Below are positions 18,995 to 27,168 of a DNA stretch of 64,000 bases, piece after piece. This stretch comes from Corallococcus soli (GTDB lineage Bacteria > Myxococcota > Myxococcia > Myxococcales > Myxococcaceae). Both the position numbers and the translations under genes were made by a program. The notes beneath the pieces are model-generated. The model saw only the letters and a list, made by a program, of their open reading frames with translations, did not search any database and was not told the origin of the DNA. Within the stretch, counting starts at the first letter, position 1. Every line of letters starts with the position of its first letter. The DNA is taken from NCBI RefSeq assembly GCF_014930455.1, contig NZ_JAAIYO010000013.1, positions 217,235-281,234 of the forward strand, read 5' to 3'.

Positions 18995-20902
18995 TTGGTT
19001 CGCACCACTCGCTTCGTTGCCGCCATGCTCGCCACCCTTCCCCTCGCCGCCTGCGGCGTCGGGGAGACGGACATCAACCCTTCGAACGATCAGCAGAAGC
19101 CGGATGAAGTCGCGGATGTGCAGAGCGCCCTGAGCGTGATTCCTGGCGCCCAGATTGTCGGAACGAACGAGGACGGGACGCCCCACACCATCCAGGGTCG
19201 GCTCGGGCAGGCGGATCGCCCCCTGACGGGCTTCGCGGCGGCGGACGTGCACTCGGCCATCGCCGGGGCCATGCCGGGCATCGCGTCGCTGTTCCGGCTG
19301 AGCGCTTCGGACCTCCAGGTCCGCAAGGTGTCGGTGGACGAGCAGGGCGTTTCGCACATCCGCTATGCGCAGACGCTGAACGGTCTGCCGGTGATGGGCG
19401 AGGAGCTGGTGGTGCACGTGGACCCGTCCGGCGCCATCTTCGGCGCGAACGGCTCCGCGCGCTCCGGTGGCTCGGTGTCCGCGCGTCCGCTGGTCGCCGC
19501 GGAGGCCGCCCGCACGGCGGCGCTGCGCGACACGCAGGGCACGGACCTGGCCGTCACGGGGACGCGGCTGGTGTACGTCCGGGGGCAGGACGACCAGCGC
19601 CTGCGCCTGGCGCACGAGGTGACGGTGACGGGCGAGAGCGCCCTGATGCCGCTGCGCAACCGCGTCTATGTGGACGCGCTCAACGGCGCCACGCTGCTGA
19701 CCGTGCCGGAGATCCACACGGCGCTCAACCGCCGCGTGTACAGCGCGAACAACGGCACCAGCACGCCGGGCACGCTCAAGCGCAGCGAGGGCCAGGCGGC
19801 CATCGGTGACTCGCACGTCGACACCAACTACGACATGCTGGGCTACACCTACGACTGCTACAAGACGCTCTTCAACCGCGACTCGCTCAACAACGCGGGC
19901 GCCGCGCTCATCAGCACGGTGCACTACAGCCGCAACTACGTGAACGCCTACTGGGACGGCACCCAGATGGTGTACGGCGACGGCGACGGCGTGAACTCCA
20001 TCGAGCTGGGCAAGGACCCGGACGTCACGGTCCACGAGCTGACCCACGCCGTCACGTCGAACGAGTCCAACCTCACGTACTCCGGCCAGTCCGGCGGCCT
20101 CAACGAGGCGATGTCCGACACGTTCGGCGCCATCTGCGAGAGCTGGAAGACGGGCACGTGGAGCACCGCGCCGGTCATCTGGATGGTGGGCGAGGACGTC
20201 TGGACGCCCGCCACGGCGAACGACGCGCTTCGCTACATGGATGACCCGGTGAAGGACGGCGTGTCCAAGGACTGGGCGCCCAACGTGACGTCCAGCACGG
20301 ACGTGCACTACAGCTCTGGCGTGCCCAACCTGGCGTTCGCGCTGCTGTCCAAGGGCGGCGTGCACCCGCGTGGCCGCTCCACCATCAACGTGCCGGCCAT
20401 CGGCGTCGAGAAGGCCGCGCGCATCTGGTACAAGGCCAACACGGACATCTTCACGGCGAGCACCACGTTCGCCCAGGCGAAGACCTGGACGGTCCAGGCC
20501 GCGGTGGCGCTGGGCTACGACGCGGCCACGCAGGCGGCCGTGACGGCGGCCTGGGAAGCGGTGGGCGTGGGCGGCACGGTGACGCCTCCGACGTGCGTCA
20601 CGCTGACCAACGGCGTCGCGAAGACGGGCCTGTCGGGCGCCTCCGGCTCCTCGACGAACTACTGCATCGACCTGCCGGCCGGCCGGGCGTCCACCTTCGT
20701 GATGAGCGGTGGCACGGGTGACGCGGACATGTACATCAAGTTCGGCTCCGCGCCGACGACGACGTCCTACGACTGCCGCCCGTACCTTTCCGGCAACAAC
20801 GAGACGTGCAACGTGGCGGCGAAGACGGCGGCGGGCAAGATGTACATCATGCTCCGCGGCTACTCCGCCTACAGCGGCACGTCGCTGAAGGCCACGTACT
20901 GA
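18995..20902 (+). CDS. M4 (thermolysin-type) metalloprotease lipoprotein with C-terminal PPC domain
   Basis: The TTG at 18995 is taken as start because a perfect AGGAGG lies seven bases upstream and because it gives an N-terminus with a lipobox (LPLAAC); 635 aa. Order: lipoprotein signal, FTP/PepSY-type propeptide (about 40-220), M4 catalytic domain with zinc ligands His347 and His351 in HELTH and Glu371 in NEAMSD (20-residue spacing as in thermolysin), alpha-helical M4 C-domain, then a PPC (pre-peptidase C-terminal) domain from about 535 with two cysteine pairs. It should mature after export by propeptide removal and digest extracellular protein, in line with predatory nutrition. Confidence 0.92.
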   Translation: MVRTTRFVAAMLATLPLAACGVGETDINPSNDQQKPDEVADVQSALSVIPGAQIVGTNEDGTPHTIQGRLGQADRPLTGFAAADVHSAIAGAMPGIASLFRLSASDLQVRKVSVDEQGVSHIRYAQTLNGLPVMGEELVVHVDPSGAIFGANGSARSGGSVSARPLVAAEAARTAALRDTQGTDLAVTGTRLVYVRGQDDQRLRLAHEVTVTGESALMPLRNRVYVDALNGATLLTVPEIHTALNRRVYSANNGTSTPGTLKRSEGQAAIGDSHVDTNYDMLGYTYDCYKTLFNRDSLNNAGAALISTVHYSRNYVNAYWDGTQMVYGDGDGVNSIELGKDPDVTVHELTHAVTSNESNLTYSGQSGGLNEAMSDTFGAICESWKTGTWSTAPVIWMVGEDVWTPATANDALRYMDDPVKDGVSKDWAPNVTSSTDVHYSSGVPNLAFALLSKGGVHPRGRSTINVPAIGVEKAARIWYKANTDIFTASTTFAQAKTWTVQAAVALGYDAATQAAVTAAWEAVGVGGTVTPPTCVTLTNGVAKTGLSGASGSSTNYCIDLPAGRASTFVMSGGTGDADMYIKFGSAPTTTSYDCRPYLSGNNETCNVAAKTAAGKMYIMLRGYSAYSGTSLKATY

Positions 20903-20964
20903 GCGCCTCCACGCGCCCGGCGTGACACGCGCCGGGCACCGTGATGCTTCACACCCTTCCGCCT

Positions 20965-20984
20965 CCGGGACCTCACCGTCCCGG
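20965..20984 (+). terminator. Hairpin after the M4 protease gene
   Basis: CCGGGAC and GTCCCGG pair perfectly around a six-base loop, 62 bases after the protease stop codon. The following T-run is interrupted, so intrinsic termination is only possible, not certain. Confidence 0.35.
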
Positions 20985-21166
20985 GGGCGGTCGTGTTTGC
21001 GGGCCTTCGGGTGATGCGTCCCGTACTTCTGGGGCACGTCGATGGGCGGAGGATGCGGATCCGCGCGAGGAAGCCAGGAGACCGACCCGGCGGGCTGTCC
21101 CGGGGCCGCGAGGCCGGGCGCACGGGAACGGGGTAGGGTGGCCGAATTTCCCTCACAGGAGGATGC

Positions 21167-22063
21167 ATGGGGCGGCGGCTGGGCGGGGTGTTGCTGGCGC
21201 TGATGGTGGGCTTCGGGGGCGTGTCGTGCCGGCAGGGCGTGCGCGGTTCGCCTTCGCGCACCTGCGTGGTGCTGTCCGTGGGGGGCACCAAGGGGCTCGC
21301 GCATGTGGGCGCGCTGGATGCGCTGGTGGCCCGGGGCATCCCCATCGACTGCGTGGTGGGCAACAGCATGGGCGCGGTGGTGGGCGGGCTCTATGCCGCC
21401 GAACCCTCTGGCCACCTGCGCGAGCGCTACCGGGCCTTCTTCGCGGACTACGAGCAGGAGACGCGCAAGACGACCGCGTCGCGGGGCGCGGTGGGCGCCG
21501 CCGTCGGCCTCCTGGCGGTGCTGGTGTCGGGGGGCGCGCTGGGCCCGGCCGTCGCGGCGGGCGCGCTGGGCGCGGCGGGAGGGGCGGCCACGGTGCCCCG
21601 GCTGAGCCATGAGCGCTTCACCCGGGTGCTGGAGCGCTTCTACGCGGGGGCTCGCGTGGAGGACCTGCCGGTGCCCTTCGTCACCTTCCACCAGGCGCCC
21701 ACGGAGCAGGGGCTGCGGCTCGTCACCGTGACGCGCGGGCCGCTGTCGGAGGCCGTCGCCGCGAGCGCCGCGAACCCCCTGCTGTTCGAGGACGCGACGC
21801 TGGAGCGAATCGACCCGGGCGCGGATCGCGTGTCCGCGACCCCCATCCATGACGCCTGCCAGCGCTTCCCGGGCGCGCGGCTCATCGCCATCAACGTCAC
21901 CGGCGAGCCGGCCTTCTACCGGGGCGACCTGGACTGTGACGTGCGGGAGATCCGCGTGGACGTGCCCGCGCCGCCCGTGGAGGCCTTCACCGGCCGGGGC
22001 CCCGCCTTCGAAGCCGTGTACGACGCGGGCCGGGACGCGGTGAGGCGTGCGCGGCTGGACTGA
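21167..22063 (+). CDS. Patatin-like phospholipase, exported
   Basis: The 298-aa product starts at ATG 21167 behind AGGAGG. An N-terminal hydrophobic segment ends in GVSC, a weak lipobox, so it may be a lipoprotein. Patatin signatures: glycine-rich oxyanion loop GGTKGLAHVGAL and nucleophile Ser67 in GNSMG. The dyad aspartate is probably Asp216, but the usual DGG/DGA motif reads DPG here. A hydrophobic Ala/Gly-rich segment (about residues 105-140) is inserted between the two active-site blocks and could contact membrane. Expected activity is acyl ester hydrolysis of phospholipids. Confidence 0.8.
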   Translation: MGRRLGGVLLALMVGFGGVSCRQGVRGSPSRTCVVLSVGGTKGLAHVGALDALVARGIPIDCVVGNSMGAVVGGLYAAEPSGHLRERYRAFFADYEQETRKTTASRGAVGAAVGLLAVLVSGGALGPAVAAGALGAAGGAATVPRLSHERFTRVLERFYAGARVEDLPVPFVTFHQAPTEQGLRLVTVTRGPLSEAVAASAANPLLFEDATLERIDPGADRVSATPIHDACQRFPGARLIAINVTGEPAFYRGDLDCDVREIRVDVPAPPVEAFTGRGPAFEAVYDAGRDAVRRARLD

Positions 22064-22074
22064 CGGCCGCGCCC

Positions 22075-22869
22075 TCAGGGGGCGGTGAGCAGTCCCGTCA
22101 CGTCGCGCCAGCCGCCCTGGCAGGGGGCTGTGTCCGTGGCCAGGTAGTGCCCCACGCGGCCCGGCGCCAGCGCGAGGATGGCCGACGAGCGCGTCCCATA
22201 CAGCTCCGTGTGGATGCACAGCGCCTGGAGCTTCTGGAGGAACCCGGCGGGCAGCTCCTCCTCCGACAGGGGGCCCGTCGCCGCCTCCCGGGGCGGCAGC
22301 GCGTGGTCCGCCACCGCCGTCTGGAGCCCCGTCACCCACTCCGGCCACGGGCGCCCGACGACGCCCTGCGCGAGCGCGTGGGCCCGCGCCACCTTGGGCA
22401 GCGCCAGGTTGTCCAGGTTGTCGTTGGGCAGCACGTGCACGCCGGGCGGCACGTCCTCGTGGAGCAGGTGGGGGTGGCCCGGGCGCGCGTAGGCCACCCG
22501 CAGCACGCGGCCGTCCCCGTAGAGCAGGTTGAAGGGCAGGAACTCCGGGGCGGGCAGGGTGCCGAGGTAGCGCTCGATGGCCTCCACCGAACCGGCCTGG
22601 AGGGCGCGCAGCACCACCTCGCCCCTTGAGCGGGGGGCCGGCCCCAGGCCGCGCGCGCCCCGCTGGTTCGTCAGGGCGACGAAGACCCCTTCGTGGGTGA
22701 CTCCCATCCACGTTCCGCCCCGCTCCACGTCCTGGCCGCCCACCACGCGGGGGGATTCGCTGAGGACCTTCGGCCCGTGGGCCGGACGCGCGTAGAGCTC
22801 ATCCCGGTTGGCGGCGAGGACCAGCGGCCACTCGGGGTGGACGTCACGGAGGATGAGGACGGTGCACAT
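22075..22869 (-). CDS. NRDE-family protein (TANGO2-like)
   Basis: The 264-aa product starts at Met-Cys-Thr (ATG 22869). It carries the family-defining AANRDE motif near residue 20, plus GGTWMGVTHEGVFVALTNQR shortly after, both diagnostic of the NRDE superfamily that includes eukaryotic TANGO2. Cys2 would be exposed if Met1 is removed, as in N-terminal nucleophile hydrolases. No precise reaction is established for bacterial members. It converges with the patatin gene and is divergent from metG. Confidence 0.88.
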   Translation of the reverse strand: MCTVLILRDVHPEWPLVLAANRDELYARPAHGPKVLSESPRVVGGQDVERGGTWMGVTHEGVFVALTNQRGARGLGPAPRSRGEVVLRALQAGSVEAIERYLGTLPAPEFLPFNLLYGDGRVLRVAYARPGHPHLLHEDVPPGVHVLPNDNLDNLALPKVARAHALAQGVVGRPWPEWVTGLQTAVADHALPPREAATGPLSEEELPAGFLQKLQALCIHTELYGTRSSAILALAPGRVGHYLATDTAPCQGGWRDVTGLLTAP

Positions 22870-22980
22870 GGTGGAGCGGTCGATAACATCCACCATCGGG
22901 CGCTGCACCTGTCCCCGCGCACGTTGGTCGATGACCTCGTATCCCCGAGCGGCTATGGTCCGCCGCCCTCAGGAGAGTCC

Positions 22981-25134
22981 ATGGCGGAGAGAATCCTCGT
23001 CACCAGCGCCCTTCCGTACGCGAACGGCGCCATCCACCTCGGCCACGTCGTCGAGTACGTCCAGACGGACATCTACGTCCGCTTCCTCCGCTCGTGCGGC
23101 CAGGACGTCGTCTATTTCTGCGCGGACGACACGCACGGCACGCCCATTGAAATCAACGCCGCGAAGCAGGGCATCCCGCCGGAGCAGTTCGTCGCGCGCT
23201 TCCACGACGAGCACCAGCGCGACCTGCGGGACTTCGACGTCCGTTTCAACTACTTCCACTCCACCAACTCGCCGGAGAACCGCCAGTACGCGGAGCTCAT
23301 CTACGGGCGCTTGAAGGACGCGGGCGACATCGACCGCCGCGACATCGAGCAGGCCTACTGCGAGAAGGACAAGCGCTTCCTGCCGGACCGGTTCATCCGC
23401 GGCACCTGTCCCAACTGCAAGTCGCCAGAGCAGTACGGCGACGCCTGTGAGAAGTGCGGCAAGACGTACAACCCCACGGACCTCATCGACGCGCGCTGTG
23501 CGCTGTGCGGCACGCCGCCGGTGCGCCGCAACTCCGTGCACCTGTTCTTCAAGCTGTCGCGTCATGCGGACTTCCTCCAGGAGGTCCTGAAGCGCCCCGG
23601 CTTCATCCACCCGGGGCTCGCCACCCAGCTCCAGGGCTTCTTCGAGAAGGGCCTGGCGGACTGGGACATCAGCCGCGACGGGCCCTACTTCGGCTTCGCG
23701 ATCCCGGGGGAGACGGACAAGTTCTTCTACGTCTGGCTGGACGCGCCCATCGGCTACATCGCGACGACGGAGAAGTGGGCGAAGGAGTCCGGCCTCGCGA
23801 AGGACGCGCTGGAGTACTGGGACAAGGGCGCCCCCACGCGCATCGTCCACTTCATCGGCAAGGACATCGTCTACTTCCACGCCCTGTTCTGGCCCGCCGT
23901 GTTGCAGGTCGCGGGGTTCCACGTCCCCAACGAGATCAAGGTGCACGGGCACCTGACCGTGAATGGGGAGAAGATGTCCAAGAGCCGGGGCACCATGGTG
24001 CCCGCGCGGGACTACCTGGAGCAGCTGGATCCCAGCTACCTGCGCTACTTCTACGCGGCCAACCTGGGCGCGGGCGTGGAGGACCTGGACCTCAACCTCA
24101 AGGACTTCCGCCTGCGGGTGAACGGCGAGCTCGTCAACAACGTGGGCAACCTGGCCAACCGCGCGCTGTCGATGCTGGCGGGTCCGCTGGAGAAGAAGCT
24201 CGCGCCGGGCCGCGCGGAAGGGGCGGGGCGCACGCTGGTGGAGCAGGCCCTGGCCCGCGTGCCGGAGGTGCGCGAGGCGTTCGACAAGCTGGAGTACCGC
24301 GCCGCCATCAAGATCATCACGGACATCGCGTCCACGGCGAACGCCTTCCTCCAGACGGCGGCGCCGTGGGCCCTGGTGAAGAAGGACGCGGAGGCCGCGC
24401 GGGCCGACCTGTCGGACGCGGCGGACGTGGCGTACCTGCTGGGCGCGCTGCTGGCCCCGGTGACGCCGCGCGTGTCGGAGCGGCTGTTCGCCCAGCTCAA
24501 CGCGCCGCCCCTGACGTTCCAGGCGCTCGCCACCGCGAAGTATCCACTGCTGGACCGTTCCCGGCCGCTGGGCACGCCGGAGCCGCTGCTGCCCCGTCTG
24601 GAAGAGGACCGCGTCAACGCCATCCTGAAGACCCCCCCGGAATCGGTTGTGGCCGAATCCGCGGCCGCGGGGTCTGGGGGCAAGAGCAAGAAGACGGAGA
24701 AGAAGCCCGTGGAAGCGAAGACGACCGAAGCGCAGCCGGCGGTGCCCACGACCCAGGCGTCTCCGGGGGCCGGCGCCGGCACGGCGGGCGCGGAGCCCGT
24801 GCCCGCCGCCGACATCGAATACGCGGACTTCGCGAAGGTGGTGCTGAAGGCCGGGCGCATCGTGGCCGCGGAGAAGGTGAAGGGCGCGGACAAGCTGCTC
24901 AAGCTGGAGGTGGACCTGGGCGAGGGCTCGCCGCGCACCATCGTCTCCGGCATCGCGGAGGCGTACACCGCCGAGGCGGTGGCGGGCCGGCGCGTGGTGG
25001 TGGTCGCGAACCTGAAGCCGCGCAAGCTCAAGGGCATCGAGTCGCGCGGCATGCTGCTGACGGCCGGCGCGGGCGGCAAGGACCTGTCCCTGCTGGACCC
25101 GGGCGACGTGGCCCCTGGCAGTGACGTGAAGTAG
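22981..25134 (+). CDS. metG: Methionyl-tRNA synthetase with C-terminal tRNA-binding domain
   Basis: The 717-aa product starts at ATG 22981 behind AGGAG. Class I signatures: HLGH at residues 19-22 and KMSKS at about 331-335. The zinc knuckle is seen as CPNCKSPEQYGDACEKCG and CALCG. Residues about 550-600 form a Lys/Ala/Pro-rich linker to an EMAP-II/Arc1p-like OB domain (from about 610: FAKVVLKAGRIVAAEKVKGADKLLKLEVDLG), which increases tRNA affinity and mediates dimerisation. It charges tRNA-Met for initiation and elongation in the cytoplasm. Confidence 0.96.
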   Translation: MAERILVTSALPYANGAIHLGHVVEYVQTDIYVRFLRSCGQDVVYFCADDTHGTPIEINAAKQGIPPEQFVARFHDEHQRDLRDFDVRFNYFHSTNSPENRQYAELIYGRLKDAGDIDRRDIEQAYCEKDKRFLPDRFIRGTCPNCKSPEQYGDACEKCGKTYNPTDLIDARCALCGTPPVRRNSVHLFFKLSRHADFLQEVLKRPGFIHPGLATQLQGFFEKGLADWDISRDGPYFGFAIPGETDKFFYVWLDAPIGYIATTEKWAKESGLAKDALEYWDKGAPTRIVHFIGKDIVYFHALFWPAVLQVAGFHVPNEIKVHGHLTVNGEKMSKSRGTMVPARDYLEQLDPSYLRYFYAANLGAGVEDLDLNLKDFRLRVNGELVNNVGNLANRALSMLAGPLEKKLAPGRAEGAGRTLVEQALARVPEVREAFDKLEYRAAIKIITDIASTANAFLQTAAPWALVKKDAEAARADLSDAADVAYLLGALLAPVTPRVSERLFAQLNAPPLTFQALATAKYPLLDRSRPLGTPEPLLPRLEEDRVNAILKTPPESVVAESAAAGSGGKSKKTEKKPVEAKTTEAQPAVPTTQASPGAGAGTAGAEPVPAADIEYADFAKVVLKAGRIVAAEKVKGADKLLKLEVDLGEGSPRTIVSGIAEAYTAEAVAGRRVVVVANLKPRKLKGIESRGMLLTAGAGGKDLSLLDPGDVAPGSDVK

Positions 25135-25420
25135 CGCGGAGGCCTTTCGCCGCGATTGAATGGGGTTGGCGCGCCGGGCGTCGGAGTGATGCGCGGCGTC
25201 GCCGTTCGCGGCGACGGAGCGGAGTTGGCATGCCGGGCGACCCAGGCCGCCCGGCGGCGTGAGTTGGGGCGGCGCCGTTCGGAGCGGCCGCTGGGGCACG
25301 ACATTCCGGGGGGCCCTCTCTGTCCGGCTGTACCGGGAAATAGCCCGGTGCCGGGCGGGTTGCTCCTGGGACACGACACGTCGGGCGGTTCGTCACCGCC
25401 CGGCAGCGAGGTGATTGGAC

Positions 25421-26395
25421 GTGGTGGACTGGCGTGCCGAGCGGGATCGCGCCCTGCTGACCCTGGAGCGGGAGAAGCGCCCGGCGAGCCGGGCCGAAGC
25501 CGCGAACCAGCTGTTCCAACTGGCCTCCGAGGAGTCCGCGCACGTCGCGGAGTTCACGGACGCCCTGGTGCGACTGCTCGCGGATGCACAGCCGGAGGTG
25601 CGCCGCTCCGGGGTGAGCCTCGCGTCGGTGGTGCTGCCGCCGGAGCAGCTGCCGGACATGCTCCTGCCGCGCCTGCGCGACGACGACACCCGGGTGCGGC
25701 TGGAGGCCACCGGACGGCTGGCGGACCTGGCGCTGCCGCACGCGCGCGGAGCCCTCGCCGGCATGTTGGAGGACCCCACGCCGGAGGTGCGCTTCGAGGC
25801 CGCGCGCGGCATCGCCGCCCTCAAGCACCCTGCGGGCCTGGAGATCCTGGTGGCCGCGTTGGACGTGGACAGCCTGCGCTTCCGGGCGCTGGGCGCGCTG
25901 GCGGAGCTGGAGGACGTCCGGGCGTTGCCGGCGGTGAAGAAGCTGTTCGGCAAGTGGCTGCTGCCCGCCTTCGACAAGACGCAGGCGGCGGGCGTGCTGA
26001 TGAAGCTGGGCGCTCCGGAAGGCGCGGACTGGCTGATGCAGCGCACGCGCAAGAAGTGGAGCGCGGACCGGGCGCTCGCGGTGGAGCTGTGCGGCGAGCT
26101 GAAGGTGCCGGGCGCGCTGGAGCGCCTGAAGGACATCCTCCAGGACGTGAAGGACCCGTGCCGGGGCGCCGCCGCGCGCGGCCTGGGCCGGCTGGGGGAT
26201 GCCCGGGCGCTGCCCTGGCTGCTCTCCGTCCTGGAGGACCGCGCCGCGCCGGAGGACGACCGGCTGGACGCGGCGGACGGGGTGTGGCGACTGGGCGTGG
26301 CGGAGGGGCAGGAGCGCGTGCGCGCCTCCGTGGCCACCTTCGCTGCGGAAGAGGCGCGGTTGGAGCTGGAAGAGCTGTTTCGGGAGGGCCCATGA
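25421..26395 (+). CDS. HEAT-repeat protein
   Basis: A GTG at 25421 is taken as start (GAGG nine bases upstream); a TTG at 25415 is possible. The roughly 324-aa protein consists of repeated helical pairs, for example PEVRRSGVSLASVVLP, TRVRLEATGRLADLALP and PEVRFEAARGIAALKHP, the pattern of HEAT/PBS-lyase repeats, running nearly to the C-terminus. These act as protein-protein scaffolds; no enzyme motif is present. The stop codon overlaps the start of tatD by four bases. The 286 bp upstream are GC-rich with several short inverted repeats but no ORF. Confidence 0.8.
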   Translation: MVDWRAERDRALLTLEREKRPASRAEAANQLFQLASEESAHVAEFTDALVRLLADAQPEVRRSGVSLASVVLPPEQLPDMLLPRLRDDDTRVRLEATGRLADLALPHARGALAGMLEDPTPEVRFEAARGIAALKHPAGLEILVAALDVDSLRFRALGALAELEDVRALPAVKKLFGKWLLPAFDKTQAAGVLMKLGAPEGADWLMQRTRKKWSADRALAVELCGELKVPGALERLKDILQDVKDPCRGAAARGLGRLGDARALPWLLSVLEDRAAPEDDRLDAADGVWRLGVAEGQERVRASVATFAAEEARLELEELFREGP

Positions 26396-27168
26396 GACTC
26401 GTTGACGCGCACTGCCACCTGGAGCCGAAGGACTACGCGGACGTGGCGCTGGTGGTGGAGCGCGCCCGGGCCGCGGGGCTGGTGCACGCGGTGCTGGTGG
26501 GCCAGTTCGAGAACCCCGGTGACTGGGGCCACGCGCTGGAGATCGCCGCCCTGCACCCGGACTTCCTGTCGCCCACGCTGGGCATCCACCCGCACGCGGC
26601 CGCCCGCGCCACCGAAGCGGACTTCGAGGTGCTGGAGCGCACCTGCGCCCGGCCGGAGCTGCGCGCGGTGGGGGAGGCCGGGCTGGACTACTACTACGAC
26701 CACTCGCCCCGCGACGTGCAGGCCACCGTCTTCCGGCGGCAGTGCGCGCTGGCGAAGCGCCTGGGCAAGCCGCTGGTGGTGCACGTGCGTGACGCGCACG
26801 AGGACTGCGACGCGGCGCTGGCGGCGGAGGCCGTCACGAACGGCGTCATCCACTGCTTCACCGGCGACACGGACGCCGCCCGCCGCTACCTGGACCGGGG
26901 CTTCTACCTGTCGCTGTCCGGCGTCATCACCTACAAGAAGACGGAGGCCCTCCAGGACGCGGTGCGCTTCGCGCCGCTGGAGCGGCTGATGGTGGAGACG
27001 GACAGTCCCTACCTCGCGCCGGTGCCGCACCGGGGCCGCAAGAACGAGCCCGCGCACGTGCTGGAGACGGCGAAGAAGATGGCGGAGCTGAAGGGCGTCT
27101 CCCTGGAGGAGGTGGCCACCGTCACCACCGCCAACGCGGCCCGCCTCTTCAACCTCACGCTGGGCTGA
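26392..27168 (+). CDS. tatD: TatD family metal-dependent hydrolase (DNase)
   Basis: The 258-aa TIM-barrel protein has the metal-binding HCH at residues 7-9 after VDA, GEAGLDYYYD (conserved Glu), VVHVRDA (His), IHCFTGD (His) and ETDSPYL (catalytic Asp). The order and length fit TatD/YcfH proteins, which are Mg-dependent 3'-5' DNases involved in DNA fragmentation or repair. It is coupled to the HEAT-repeat gene by an ATGA overlap. Its 3' end overlaps the convergent gene by 14 bp. Confidence 0.9.
   Translation: MRLVDAHCHLEPKDYADVALVVERARAAGLVHAVLVGQFENPGDWGHALEIAALHPDFLSPTLGIHPHAAARATEADFEVLERTCARPELRAVGEAGLDYYYDHSPRDVQATVFRRQCALAKRLGKPLVVHVRDAHEDCDAALAAEAVTNGVIHCFTGDTDAARRYLDRGFYLSLSGVITYKKTEALQDAVRFAPLERLMVETDSPYLAPVPHRGRKNEPAHVLETAKKMAELKGVSLEEVATVTTANAARLFNLTLG

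Noticed and set aside
18941..22711. Very long minus-strand open frame (1256 codons)
   Set aside because: It lies opposite the M4 protease, patatin and NRDE genes, its translation is Arg/Ala/His-rich without motifs, and it is explained by high GC in the opposite strand.
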